A stretch of DNA of 64,000 nt from Micromonospora pattaloongensis (GTDB taxonomy: Bacteria; Actinomycetota; Actinomycetes; Mycobacteriales; Micromonosporaceae), in contig NZ_FNPH01000008.1 in assembly GCF_900107255.1 (NCBI RefSeq), positions 62,001-126,000 on the forward strand, written 5' to 3'. Below, in pieces: positions 53,652 to 62,903 of this stretch. The notes under the pieces were generated by a model, which did not search any database, was not told the DNA's origin, and worked only from the letters and a program-made list of their open reading frames with translations. Within the stretch, counting starts at the first letter, position 1, and each line of letters begins with the position of its first letter. The position numbers and the translations under genes are program-made.

Positions 53652-54457
53652 CCGAGTCACCGCTCGCCGCGCCGATCGCGGAGGCCGGCGCGCCGCTGGC
53701 CCGCCGCAATCCGGTCGCGAAGCTCGGCGCCGCGCTCGTGTTCTCGCTCGCGCTGCTGGCCACGGTGGACCCGGTCGCCCCGGCGATCGCGATCGCCATC
53801 GAGCTGGCCGTGCTCCCGCTCTTCGGGGTCCGCTACCGGGTCCTGGCCCGGCGGGCCTGGCCGCTGCTCGTCGGCGCGGTCGGCATCGTGGTCACGCTCG
53901 TGCTCTTCGCCGCCGAGCGGGACGGCGCGGTGCTCGTCGACGCCGGCCCCGTCGTGGTCACCACCGGGGTGCTGATGACCGCGCTCGGGCTGGTGCTGCG
54001 GATGCTCGCGGTGGCGCTCCCCGGCGTGATCGTCTTCGCCACCACCGACCCGACCGATCTGGCCGACGCGCTGATCCAGAACGTGAAGACGTCGCCGCGC
54101 TTCGCCATCGGCGCGCTCGCCGCGTTCCGGCTGCTCCCGCTGCTCGGCATGGAATGGCAGATGCTGACGCTGGCGCGGCGGGCGCGCGGCGTGGACGCCG
54201 GCCGCAACCCGCTGGCCAAGCTGCGGCTCTTCGCGTCCACCGCGTTCGCGCTGCTGGTCGGGGCGATCCGCCGCGGCACCCGGCTCGCGACCGCGATGGA
54301 CGCGCGCGGCTTCGACGCCGGCACCCCGCGCACCGTGGCCCGGCGGCAGCGCTTCACCGCCGCGGACGCGGCGCTGATCATCGTGGCCGGCGCGCTGGCC
54401 GGGCTCGCGCTGACCGTGAGCGTCCTGCTCGGCACGTTCCGGCCACTGATCGGCTGA
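53648..54457 (+). CDS. ykoC: ECF transporter T component (YkoC type)
   Basis: A 269-residue membrane protein of the CbiQ/EcfT family. It opens with RRNPVAKLGAALVFSLALLATVDP, has several helices and carries the coupling motifs LTLARRARGVDAG and TRLATAMDARGFDAG. In each, the ARG signature contacts the Q-helix region of the ATPases. It forms the transmembrane scaffold joining YkoE and YkoD. The GTG overlaps the ykoD stop by four bases. A strong hairpin follows the gene. Confidence 0.9.
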   Translation: MTESPLAAPIAEAGAPLARRNPVAKLGAALVFSLALLATVDPVAPAIAIAIELAVLPLFGVRYRVLARRAWPLLVGAVGIVVTLVLFAAERDGAVLVDAGPVVVTTGVLMTALGLVLRMLAVALPGVIVFATTDPTDLADALIQNVKTSPRFAIGALAAFRLLPLLGMEWQMLTLARRARGVDAGRNPLAKLRLFASTAFALLVGAIRRGTRLATAMDARGFDAGTPRTVARRQRFTAADAALIIVAGALAGLALTVSVLLGTFRPLIG

Positions 54458-54513
54458 CCGGCACACATCGCCGAAGTCGCATGCCCGACCCCCGGCTGCG
54501 CGGGGCCCCAGGA

Positions 54514-54557
54514 GCGGGTGCATCTGTTGTCGCTGGAACGACGACAGACGCACCCGC
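54514..54557. terminator. Terminator between ykoC and uppS
   Basis: The arms 54514-54532 and 54539-54557 pair over 19 positions (two G-U-type differences) around CTGGAA. The flanks CCGACCCC and GGGGTCGG can extend it. It lies 57 nt after ykoC and 38 nt past the uppS stop, so it can serve both convergent genes. Confidence 0.75.
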
Positions 54558-54594
54558 AGCGGGGTCGGATCAACGGCGGCGGAACGCGCAGGCC

Positions 54595-55413
54595 TCAGGC
54601 GGAGGGCGGGACCGGGTTCGGCAGGGCGCCGCCGAAGCGCCGGTCGCGTTGGGCGTAGAGCTCGCAGGCGTACCAGAGGTGACGGCGGTCGAAGTCCGGC
54701 CAGAGCGTGTCCAGGAAGACCAGCTCGGCGTACGCGGACTGCCAGAGCAGGAAGTTGGAGGTGCGCTGCTCGCCGGAGGGGCGCAGGAAGAGATCGACGT
54801 CGGGGACCTCGGGGTGGTAGAGGTAGCGCGCGATCATTTTCTCGTTGACCTTGTCCGGGTCGACCCTGCCGGCCGCCACGTCCCGGGCGATCGCGGCCGC
54901 CGCGTCGGCGATCTCCGCCTGGCCACCGTAGTTCACGCAGAACTGCAGCGTCAGCGTCGAGTTGCCCCGCGACATCTCCTCGGCGGTCTGCAGCTCGCTG
55001 ATCACGCTCTTCCAGAGCCGCCCGGCCCGGCCCGACCAGACCACCCGGACCCCGAGGTCGACGAGCTGGTCGCGGCGGCGCCGGATCACGTCGCGGTTGA
55101 AGCCCATCAGGAAGCGCACCTCGTCCGGCGAGCGCCGCCAGTTCTCGGTGGAGAAGGCGTACGCCGACAGGTAGGGGATGCCGAGCTCGATCGCGCCCTC
55201 GATCGTGTCGAAGAGCGAGAACTCCCCCTGCTCGTGCCCCTTCGTGCGGGGCAGGCCGCGCTCCTTGGCCCACCGGCCGTTGCCATCCATCACGACCGCC
55301 ACGTGCCGGGGCAGAGCGTCGGCGGGCAGCGCCGGCGGCCGGGCGCCGGAGGGGTGCGGGGTGGGCGGCGTGGGCTCGCGCCGCGCGCGGCGACGGCTCA
55401 TGGACTTGATCAA
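54595..55413 (-). CDS. uppS: Isoprenyl transferase (cis-prenyl diphosphate synthase)
   Basis: A 272-residue cis-prenyltransferase that makes the long-chain lipid carrier for cell wall synthesis. The signature blocks are [25 protein letters not shown] (catalytic Asp in MDGNGRW), [30 protein letters not shown] and [25 protein letters not shown]. The TTG start is preferred: AGGAG lies 7 nt upstream and TTGA overlaps the recO stop. The ATG four codons later has no ribosome site and would give 268 residues. It lies next to recO as in mycobacteria. Confidence 0.9.
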   Translation of the reverse strand: MIKSMSRRRARREPTPPTPHPSGARPPALPADALPRHVAVVMDGNGRWAKERGLPRTKGHEQGEFSLFDTIEGAIELGIPYLSAYAFSTENWRRSPDEVRFLMGFNRDVIRRRRDQLVDLGVRVVWSGRAGRLWKSVISELQTAEEMSRGNSTLTLQFCVNYGGQAEIADAAAAIARDVAAGRVDPDKVNEKMIARYLYHPEVPDVDLFLRPSGEQRTSNFLLWQSAYAELVFLDTLWPDFDRRHLWYACELYAQRDRRFGGALPNPVPPSA

Positions 55414-56186
55414 GAGCGCTCTCCTGGGTTCCGGTCGACCAGCGGCAGCGAGCGTAACCCGCGCTCCAGGTGCCATTGCAGGTGCGCGGCGACCAGGCCG
55501 CTGCACTCGCGCCGGGTGGCGGGCTCGGCGGCGTCCGCCACCCGCCAGTCGCCCGAGGTGAGCGCGGACATCAGGTCGATGGTGGCGGGCGCCGGATGGG
55601 CGGCGCCGGGTGGGCGGCAGTCCGGGCAGACACAACCCCCGGCCGGTACGGAGAACGCGCGGTGCTGCCCGGGCGTGCCGCACACGGCGCACTCCACCAG
55701 CGCGGGCGCCCAGCCGGCGAGGCTCATGCCGCGCAGCAGGTACGCGTCGAGCACCAGCGTCGCGGCGTGCTCGGCGTCGGCGAGCGCCCGCAGCGCGCCG
55801 AGGGTGAGCAGGAAGAGCCGCAGCGACGGCTCGCCCTCGACCGGGGTGAGCCGTTCGGCGGTCTCCGCGATCGCGCTCGCCGCCGTGTAGCGCGGATAGT
55901 CCTCGAGGAACCGCTTGCCGTACAGGTTGATCCCCTCGACCTGGCTCACCGACTGCAGCGCCGGGCCGTGCCCGTCGGGATCGCCGGCGAGCTGCACGTC
56001 GATGTGGCCGAACGGCTCCAGGCGGGCACCGAACCGCGAGGTGGTGCGGCGTACGCCGCGGGCGACCGCCCGGAGGCGGCCGTGCCGGCGGGTCAGCAGC
56101 GTGATGATGCGGTCCGATTCGCCCAGTTTCTGGACGCGCAGCACCACCGCGTCGTCGCGGTAGAGCGGGCGGCGGTATCCGGGCAC
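55410..56186 (-). CDS. recO: DNA repair protein RecO
   Basis: A 258-residue recombination mediator. The N-terminal OB fold ([39 protein letters not shown]) is followed by a helical domain and a zinc-binding module with four cysteines (CAVCG and CVCPDC). It loads RecA with RecR at gaps. The GTG start gives the family's short lead ([11 protein letters not shown]). Its stop overlaps the uppS start. The usual neighbour era is separated here by two unrelated genes. Confidence 0.9.
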   Translation of the reverse strand: MPGYRRPLYRDDAVVLRVQKLGESDRIITLLTRRHGRLRAVARGVRRTTSRFGARLEPFGHIDVQLAGDPDGHGPALQSVSQVEGINLYGKRFLEDYPRYTAASAIAETAERLTPVEGEPSLRLFLLTLGALRALADAEHAATLVLDAYLLRGMSLAGWAPALVECAVCGTPGQHRAFSVPAGGCVCPDCRPPGAAHPAPATIDLMSALTSGDWRVADAAEPATRRECSGLVAAHLQWHLERGLRSLPLVDRNPGERS

Positions 56187-56319
56187 CCCGCCATTCTGCC
56201 CCGCCCGCCGGCGCGGATGATCTGCCGACGCCCCTGATGCGCGTCTCAGGGTCGGCTCCGGGTGCGCTCGTGGGGCGCGCCGGATGTGCCCCGGCGCCCA
56301 CCGGCCGTAGCGTCCGGTC

Positions 56320-57096
56320 ATGGATTCCTCGCGGACCTTCGCCGCCGCGCTCGGCGCCGCCGCCCTCGTCGCGCTGCCCGGTTGCGCCGTGCTCGCCGAA
56401 CGGCAGCTCGACTTCACCGACACGGAGGCGGTGAAGATCACCGAGATCACGATCGCGCCCGGCAGCGGCGACATCGTCATCCGCACCGGCCCGGTGTCGG
56501 CGGTGCGGATCAAGCGGGAGGTGCGCTACCGCGGCGACGAGCCGGGGGCGACCTACCGGATCGACGGCGCCGTGCTGGCCGTGGAGACCGACTGCGGCCG
56601 CCAGTGCAGCGTCTCGTACGACATCCTCGCCCCGGAGGGCGTGTCCGTGCGCGGCGAGAACGGGTCGGGCGACCTGGAGCTGACGGACGTGTCGGCCATC
56701 GACGTCACGGTCGGCTCGGGGGACATCACCGTGATCCGGCCCTCCGGGGCGGTCACGGCGCGGACGGGCTCGGGCGACATCCGGCTGGTGGACGCGGCCG
56801 GCGGGGTCTCGGCGCGCACGGGTTCGGGCTCGATCGACGCACACGGCCTCGGTCGGAGCCGGGTCGACGCGGAGACCGGCTCGGGCGACATCACGCTCGG
56901 GCTGACGAGCCCGGCCGACGTGCGGGCGCACGCGTCCAGCGGGTCGATCGAGCTGACGGTGCCGTCGGCCGGCTACCGGGTGGCGGTGACCACCGGCTCG
57001 GGCAGCAGGAACGTGGACGTGACGCACGAGCCGGCCGGCGCGCACCTGCTGGAGCTGGAGACCGGAAGCGGCGACGTCACGGTGCGGCGACGCTGA
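56320..57096 (+). CDS. DUF4097-family lipoprotein with beta-helix repeats
   Basis: A 258-residue exported protein. A signal peptide ends in ALPGC, a lipobox with Cys about 22. The body is a right-handed beta-repeat with recurring GSGDI/GSGSI turns at about 20-residue spacing ([72 protein letters not shown]). This is the DUF4097/putative adhesin pattern. A CGRQC pair may form a disulfide. The role is unknown. It is divergent from recO and ends convergent with the acyltransferase gene. Confidence 0.78.
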   Translation: MDSSRTFAAALGAAALVALPGCAVLAERQLDFTDTEAVKITEITIAPGSGDIVIRTGPVSAVRIKREVRYRGDEPGATYRIDGAVLAVETDCGRQCSVSYDILAPEGVSVRGENGSGDLELTDVSAIDVTVGSGDITVIRPSGAVTARTGSGDIRLVDAAGGVSARTGSGSIDAHGLGRSRVDAETGSGDITLGLTSPADVRAHASSGSIELTVPSAGYRVAVTTGSGSRNVDVTHEPAGAHLLELETGSGDVTVRRR

Positions 57097-57099
57097 CGC

Positions 57100-58212
57100 T
57101 CACCGCCCGGCCGCGACCGCGTCGGCCGGCGCGGTCGCGGCCGGGACAGCCGGGCCGGGCCGGAGCCCGGAGGGGGTGCCGATCTCCCGGGTGACCACCG
57201 GCGCGGTCGCCGGGCGGCGGGGTGCGGGCAGCACCGCGAGCCGGCGCCGCGCGGCGAGGTCCTCGACCCACCCGAACAGCACCACCGCGAGGGCGACCAG
57301 CAGCGCCAGCAGCGTCAGTTGCAGCGCGAGTCCCGGCCACGTCGTGCGGTTCACGCCGAACGGCGCGGTCAGCGCGAAGATGCCGAGCAGGATCGGCATG
57401 TGCCACAGGTAGATGGTCAGCGCCCGCTGGTTGAGCACGGTGACCGCCCGGGCGAACGCGGCGCTGCGGTCGATCCAGGCGGCGCGGCCCGGCGCCAGGC
57501 CGAGCAGGATCAGCACGAAACCGATCGACCAGAGGGCGTTGCCGAGCGGGATGTCGTTGATGTCGTAGCCGCGCGGCCCGGGGTGGGTGAAGATCCAGCC
57601 GGCGCCGGCGGCACCGAGAGCGGCGGCGATCCCAACGAGCGCCCGGCGCGACATCCGCCGGAGCATTCCGTCGTGGTGAGCGAAGCCGAGCAGCCAGGCG
57701 CCGAAGTAGAGCCCGATGTCCCGCACCACCGGGTGCACCCCGAGCCCGCCGAACTCGACGACGAGCAGCAGCAGGTACGGCGCGACCAGCGTGGGCACCG
57801 GGAAGCGTCGGAACAGCGGCAGGGCCAGCGGGGAGAGCAGCACGAACCAGAGGTAGTCGCGCAGATACCAGATCGGGCTCAACGCCAGCGCGCCCCAGCT
57901 GTTGGTCGGCGCGTCGGTCAGCGGCAGCAGCCAGTACAGGAGCCGCCAGTTGACCGTCAGTCCGGTGAGCAGCATGGCCGGCACGAAGATCGCCGCGAGC
58001 AGCCACAGCGACGGCAGCAGTCGGCGCAGACGGCGAAGCACCGCCGCGGGACCGGAGCGGTCCAACGAGGCGGCCATCAGGGATCCGGCGAGGGCGAACA
58101 TCACGGACATCGCCGGGAACACCAGGGACAGGGAGGCCCAGCCCGTGGCGTGGTAGACGACAACTCGGATGATTGCCAGAAAGCGCAGCAGATCCAGGTA
58201 TCTGTTTCGCAT
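57100..58212 (-). CDS. Acyltransferase family 3 membrane protein
   Basis: A 370-residue integral membrane acyltransferase with about ten helices. It begins RNRYLDLLRFLAIIRVVVYHATGW, the family motif with the catalytic His in VVYHATG, and carries SPIWYLRDYLWFVLLSP and NQRALTIYLWHMPILL. Such enzymes O-acetylate or succinylate surface sugars, antibiotics or lipids. The ATG at 58212 places the motif at the N-terminus; an in-frame ATG 12 codons upstream is possible. The C-terminal 45 residues are Pro/Ala-rich. It interrupts the era-recO block. Confidence 0.82.
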   Translation of the reverse strand: MRNRYLDLLRFLAIIRVVVYHATGWASLSLVFPAMSVMFALAGSLMAASLDRSGPAAVLRRLRRLLPSLWLLAAIFVPAMLLTGLTVNWRLLYWLLPLTDAPTNSWGALALSPIWYLRDYLWFVLLSPLALPLFRRFPVPTLVAPYLLLLVVEFGGLGVHPVVRDIGLYFGAWLLGFAHHDGMLRRMSRRALVGIAAALGAAGAGWIFTHPGPRGYDINDIPLGNALWSIGFVLILLGLAPGRAAWIDRSAAFARAVTVLNQRALTIYLWHMPILLGIFALTAPFGVNRTTWPGLALQLTLLALLVALAVVLFGWVEDLAARRRLAVLPAPRRPATAPVVTREIGTPSGLRPGPAVPAATAPADAVAAGR

Positions 58213-58479
58213 CAACTCATACGTATCGCAGGAACCTGGGAACGGCATCCCAGGAAGTCACAGGGGTCGCTACCGACCTACCCAGGTCGGGACAGCGGGG
58301 AACGCCCCGGCCGTAACCGGACGGGTGAAAAAATCCACACTCGCGGGATTGTCAGCGCGGCACGCCGAGCGGCCGCGTACAGAAGTGGGCGCGCCGTCCG
58401 GTCCGGCCGGCGCGGGCGCCCCGGCAGGCGCGGCGCGGTGTCGGGGCGGCGAACGCGTCGCGTCGACCGTCCCGGCGCG

Positions 58480-59415
58480 TCAGAAGCCGAGCTTGCGCAG
58501 CTGCTTCGGGTCGCGCTGCCAGTCCTTCGCGACCCGGACGTGCAGGTCCAGGTAGACGCGCTTGTCCAGCAGCGCCTCGATCTCCTGCCGCGCGCGCGTG
58601 CCCACCTGCTTGAGCCGGCTCGCCTTCGCCCCGATCACGATCGCCTTCTGGCTCGGGCGCTCCACGTAGACGTCCGCGTAGATCTTCGTGACCGCGCCCT
58701 CCTGGAGCATCTCCTCGACCACCACCGCGATGGAGTGCGGCAGCTCGTCGCGGACGCCCTCCAGGGCGGCCTCCCGGATCAACTCGCCGATCAGCACCTG
58801 CTCCGGCTCGTCGGTGAGCATGTCGTCGGGGTAGAGCTGCGGCGACGGGGGCAGGTAGCGGGCCATCACGTCGACCAGCGTGTCGACCTGGTGGCCGGAG
58901 ACGGCGCTGACCGGCACGATGTCGGCGAAGTCGCCGAGCTCGCTGACCGCGAGCAGCTGCTCGGCCAGCCGCTTCTTGTCGACGAGGTCGGTCTTGGTGA
59001 CCACGGCGAGCACGGTGGCCTTGAGCGCTGCGATCTCGCCGGTGATGAAGCGGTCGCCCCGCCCGATGGGCTCGTTGGCGGGGATGCAGAGGCCGATCAC
59101 GTCGACCTCGCTCCACGTCTCCCGGACCAGGTCGTTGAGGCGCTCGCCGAGCAGCGTGCGGGGCCGGTGCAGGCCCGGCGTGTCGACGAGCACGAGCTGG
59201 CCGTCCGGCCGGTGCAGCACGGCGCGGATCACGTGCCGGGTGGTCTGCGGCTTGTTGGAGGTGATCGCGATCTTCTGGCCGACGATCGCATTGGTCAGCG
59301 TGGACTTGCCGGCGTTCGGCCGGCCGACGAAGCACGCGAATCCGGCGCGGTAGGTCGGCGCGTCCCGGCGCGCCGGCGCCGCCACCGGGGCGGCGCGCCC
59401 GTCGGGGGCGCTCAC
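58480..59415 (-). CDS. era: GTPase Era
   Basis: A 311-residue GTPase for 16S rRNA maturation and 30S assembly. The G domain has GRPNAGKSTLTNAIVG (G1), NKPQTTRH (G2), VDTPGLHRP (G3), VVTKTDLVD (G4) and VSAVSG (G5). The C-terminal KH domain has VYVERPSQKAIVIGAKASRLKQVGTRARQEIE with the GAKG-like RNA loop. The GTG start overlaps the stop of the preceding small gene (GTGA). It is the last gene of the phoH-ybeY-CNNM operon. Confidence 0.95.
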   Translation of the reverse strand: MSAPDGRAAPVAAPARRDAPTYRAGFACFVGRPNAGKSTLTNAIVGQKIAITSNKPQTTRHVIRAVLHRPDGQLVLVDTPGLHRPRTLLGERLNDLVRETWSEVDVIGLCIPANEPIGRGDRFITGEIAALKATVLAVVTKTDLVDKKRLAEQLLAVSELGDFADIVPVSAVSGHQVDTLVDVMARYLPPSPQLYPDDMLTDEPEQVLIGELIREAALEGVRDELPHSIAVVVEEMLQEGAVTKIYADVYVERPSQKAIVIGAKASRLKQVGTRARQEIEALLDKRVYLDLHVRVAKDWQRDPKQLRKLGF

Positions 59416-59795
59416 TCCTGCACCGTCCCGAGGATCGTGCCGTCCGGGGCGGCCACGTGGATCGGCGCGTCGGCGCTGATGTCCCGGACGGCGGCGTGGC
59501 CGGCGCCGTCGAGCGTCGAGGCCTCGGTGACCACGGCGGCCGCCTCCAACCGGGTGGCGCCGGCCGCGGCCGCGGACGCCACCGCGAGCTGCAGCGCGGT
59601 GATGGTCAGCGACGGCAGCGACACGCTCGCCGCCGCGTACGTCCGGCCGTCCTGGTCGCGGACGGCGGCGCCCTCGATCGCCCCGACCCGGGCGCGGGCG
59701 CCGCGGGCCAACGTGACGAGCTTCGCGTCCTCGGCGCTCAGCTCCGGGGCGGACGCGGGGGCCGCCCCGGCGGGCGCGGCGGATGACTCGGACAT
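59412..59795 (-). CDS. Cytidine deaminase-like protein lacking the zinc site
   Basis: A 127-residue protein between the CNNM gene and era. The segment LVTLARGARARVGAIEGAAVRDQDGRTYAAASVSLPSLTITALQLAVASAAAAG follows the cytidine deaminase fold order (AR..., VGA, DG..Y, then the helix that normally carries CAE). The zinc ligands (C/HxE and PCxxC) are all absent; the protein has no cysteine and only two histidines. It is therefore probably a degenerate, non-catalytic member, comparable by position to a small conserved gene next to era in mycobacteria. The ATG shares a base with the CNNM stop (TGATG). Confidence 0.72.
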   Translation of the reverse strand: MSESSAAPAGAAPASAPELSAEDAKLVTLARGARARVGAIEGAAVRDQDGRTYAAASVSLPSLTITALQLAVASAAAAGATRLEAAAVVTEASTLDGAGHAAVRDISADAPIHVAAPDGTILGTVQE

Positions 59796-61201
59796 CAACG
59801 GGTTGCCTCTCCTCGGACCAGCTCTGGTGCTCGTTCCGCCGCCCCGGCCCGGCCATCCGGGCCCGACGCGTCGAACTCGGACCCCTCGGGTCCGTCGGAT
59901 TCGGTGCTGCGGCGCACGAGCACGGAGTCGATGCGGTTACGCCGGCCGGCGGTCCCCTCGGCGACGAGCCGCAACCCGCCCACCGTAGCGGCCGCCCCGG
60001 GGATCGGCACCCGGCCCAGCGCCTGGGCCAGCAGACCCCCCACGGTCTCGACCTCGTCGGCCGGCAACTCGACGTCGAAGAGCTCGCCGAGATCCTCGAT
60101 GGGAAGCCGGGCGGTGACGCGGACGGCCCCGTCCGGGAGGCGCTCGATCGGCGGACGCTCCACGTCGTACTCGTCGGTGATCTCGCCGACGATCTCCTCG
60201 AGGATGTCCTCGATGGTCACCAGGCCGCCGGTCCCGCCGTACTCGTCGACCACGATCACCAGGTGGGTGCGGGCGGCCTGCATCTCGGAGAGCAGGTCGT
60301 CGACGGGCTTGGACTCCGGCACGAAGATCGCCTCGCGCATCAGCTCGACGACCGGGACGAGGTCGCTTCGCGGGTCGCCGCTCTGCACGCGGCGGATCAC
60401 GTCCTTGAGGTAGACGATGCCCAGCACGTCGTCGACGTTCTCGCCGATGACCGGGATCCGGGAGAAGCCGGAACGCAGGAAGAGCGCGAGCGCCTGGCGC
60501 AGCGTCTTCGTCGACTCGATCCAGACCATCTCGGTGCGCGGCACCATCACCTCGCGGGCGATGGTGTCGCCGAGCGCGAAGACGGAGTGGATCATCTGGC
60601 GCTCGCCGTGCTCCACCACGCCGCGCTGCTCGGCCAGGTCCACCAGCTCGCGCAGCTCGACCTGGGTCGCGAACGGGCCCTCGCGGAAGCCGCGCCCGGG
60701 GGTGACCGCGTTGCCGATCAGGATGAGCAGGGAGGCCAGCGGGTTGAGCGCCCGGCCCAGCCCGCGCACCAGCGGCGCGGTGGCGCGGCCGACGGCGTAG
60801 GCGTGCTGGCGTCCGAGCGTGCGCGGCGCCACCCCGACCACGACGAAGCTGACGACGGTCATCGCGCCCGCGGTGACCAGCGCGGCCGTCCAGCCGGCGC
60901 CGAAGGTGTCGACCGCGACCAGCGCCACCAGCGTCGTGGCGGTCAGCTCGCAGAGCAGCCGCAACAGCAACAGCAGGTTGAGATGGCGGACGACGTCGGA
61001 GGCGACGATCTGCAACGCCCGCGCCCCGCGCACCTTGTCGCGGGCCAGCTCGGCGGCGCGCGCCGGCGAGACGGCGACCAGCGCGGCGTCGGTCATCGCG
61101 AAGATCCCGGCCAGCACGAACAGCCCGGCGGCGAAGACCAGCAGTTGCAGGTCGGGTAGGCCGGAGACGGCCGCCGCCGGCGCCGCTGAAGCGCCGCCCA
61201 C
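59795..61201 (-). CDS. CNNM/CorC-type membrane protein with CBS pair
   Basis: A 468-residue protein of the hemolysin/CNNM family. About four N-terminal helices (LLVFAAGLFVLAGIFAMTDAALVAVS ..., AMTVVSFVVVGVAPRTLG) form the DUF21/CNNM domain. Two CBS motifs follow (REVMVPRTEMVWIES, and HLVIVVDEYGGTGGLVTIEDILEEIVGEITDEYD). A CorC_HlyC domain (LPDGAVRVTARLPIEDLGELF) and an acidic tail complete it. It is linked to magnesium or cobalt efflux and binds ATP in the CBS pair. The GTG start shares one base with the ybeY stop. Confidence 0.88.
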   Translation of the reverse strand: MGGASAAPAAAVSGLPDLQLLVFAAGLFVLAGIFAMTDAALVAVSPARAAELARDKVRGARALQIVASDVVRHLNLLLLLRLLCELTATTLVALVAVDTFGAGWTAALVTAGAMTVVSFVVVGVAPRTLGRQHAYAVGRATAPLVRGLGRALNPLASLLILIGNAVTPGRGFREGPFATQVELRELVDLAEQRGVVEHGERQMIHSVFALGDTIAREVMVPRTEMVWIESTKTLRQALALFLRSGFSRIPVIGENVDDVLGIVYLKDVIRRVQSGDPRSDLVPVVELMREAIFVPESKPVDDLLSEMQAARTHLVIVVDEYGGTGGLVTIEDILEEIVGEITDEYDVERPPIERLPDGAVRVTARLPIEDLGELFDVELPADEVETVGGLLAQALGRVPIPGAAATVGGLRLVAEGTAGRRNRIDSVLVRRSTESDGPEGSEFDASGPDGRAGAAERAPELVRGEATR

Positions 61202-61668
61202 TACCGGGTCTGCGCGGCCCGCCAGCTGGTCAGCAGCCGGGCCTGCAGCGCGAACATCTCGCGCTCCTCGTCGGGCTCGGCGTGGTCGTAGCCGAGCAGG
61301 TGCAGGACGCCGTGCACGGTCAGCAGGTGCAGCTCGTCGGCGGGCGAGTGCCCGGCCGCCGCCGCCTGCTTCTCCGCGACGTCGGGGCAGAGCACGATGT
61401 CGCCGAGCAGCCCCGGCTCGCCCGCGCTCACTTCGCCCGGACCGTGGTCGACGCTCCCCTCGTCCATGGGGAACGCGAGCACGTCGGTCGGGCCGTCCCC
61501 ACCCATCCAGCGGTGGTTGAGCTCCGTCATGTACTCCACGTCGACGAGCAGGATGGAGAGCTCGGCGAGCGGGTTGACCCCCATCTCGTTGAGCGCGTGG
61601 CGGGCCACGGCGAGCACGGCGTCGGTGTCGACCTCGACGCCCGACTCGTTGGCGATCTCGATGGACAA
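61201..61668 (-). CDS. ybeY: Endoribonuclease YbeY (rRNA maturation factor)
   Basis: A 155-residue single-strand RNase needed for 16S rRNA 3'-end processing. The zinc motif [14 protein letters not shown] (H-x3-H-x5-H) is intact, and [25 protein letters not shown] is the family core. A TTG start is used with GGGGG about 6 nt upstream; the next ATG would remove conserved residues. It follows phoH by 16 nt. Confidence 0.93.
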   Translation of the reverse strand: MSIEIANESGVEVDTDAVLAVARHALNEMGVNPLAELSILLVDVEYMTELNHRWMGGDGPTDVLAFPMDEGSVDHGPGEVSAGEPGLLGDIVLCPDVAEKQAAAAGHSPADELHLLTVHGVLHLLGYDHAEPDEEREMFALQARLLTSWRAAQTR

Positions 61669-61684
61669 CTGATCCCCCGGTGAG

Positions 61685-62746
<1,062 letters not shown>

Positions 62747-62903
62747 AGGTCGGCCCGCGGGCCTACGCCACCTGCTCTCGATCTCGGTGCCGCCCCCTTG
62801 TGGCGCGGCATGCGGACGTGTTTCCCATCGTATCGGCTCAACGCCGGACGCACCGCGTCCATTTCCACGCGTCCCGCGCCCCTGTACCCCGGTTCAGCAG
62901 CGA

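Noticed and set aside
59412-59795. Active cytidine deaminase
   Set aside because: No zinc-binding Cys or HAE/CAE motif exists in the protein.
57319-59988. 889-codon plus-strand open frame
   Set aside because: It spans the acyltransferase, era and the small CDA-like gene on the opposite strand and has no recognisable domain.
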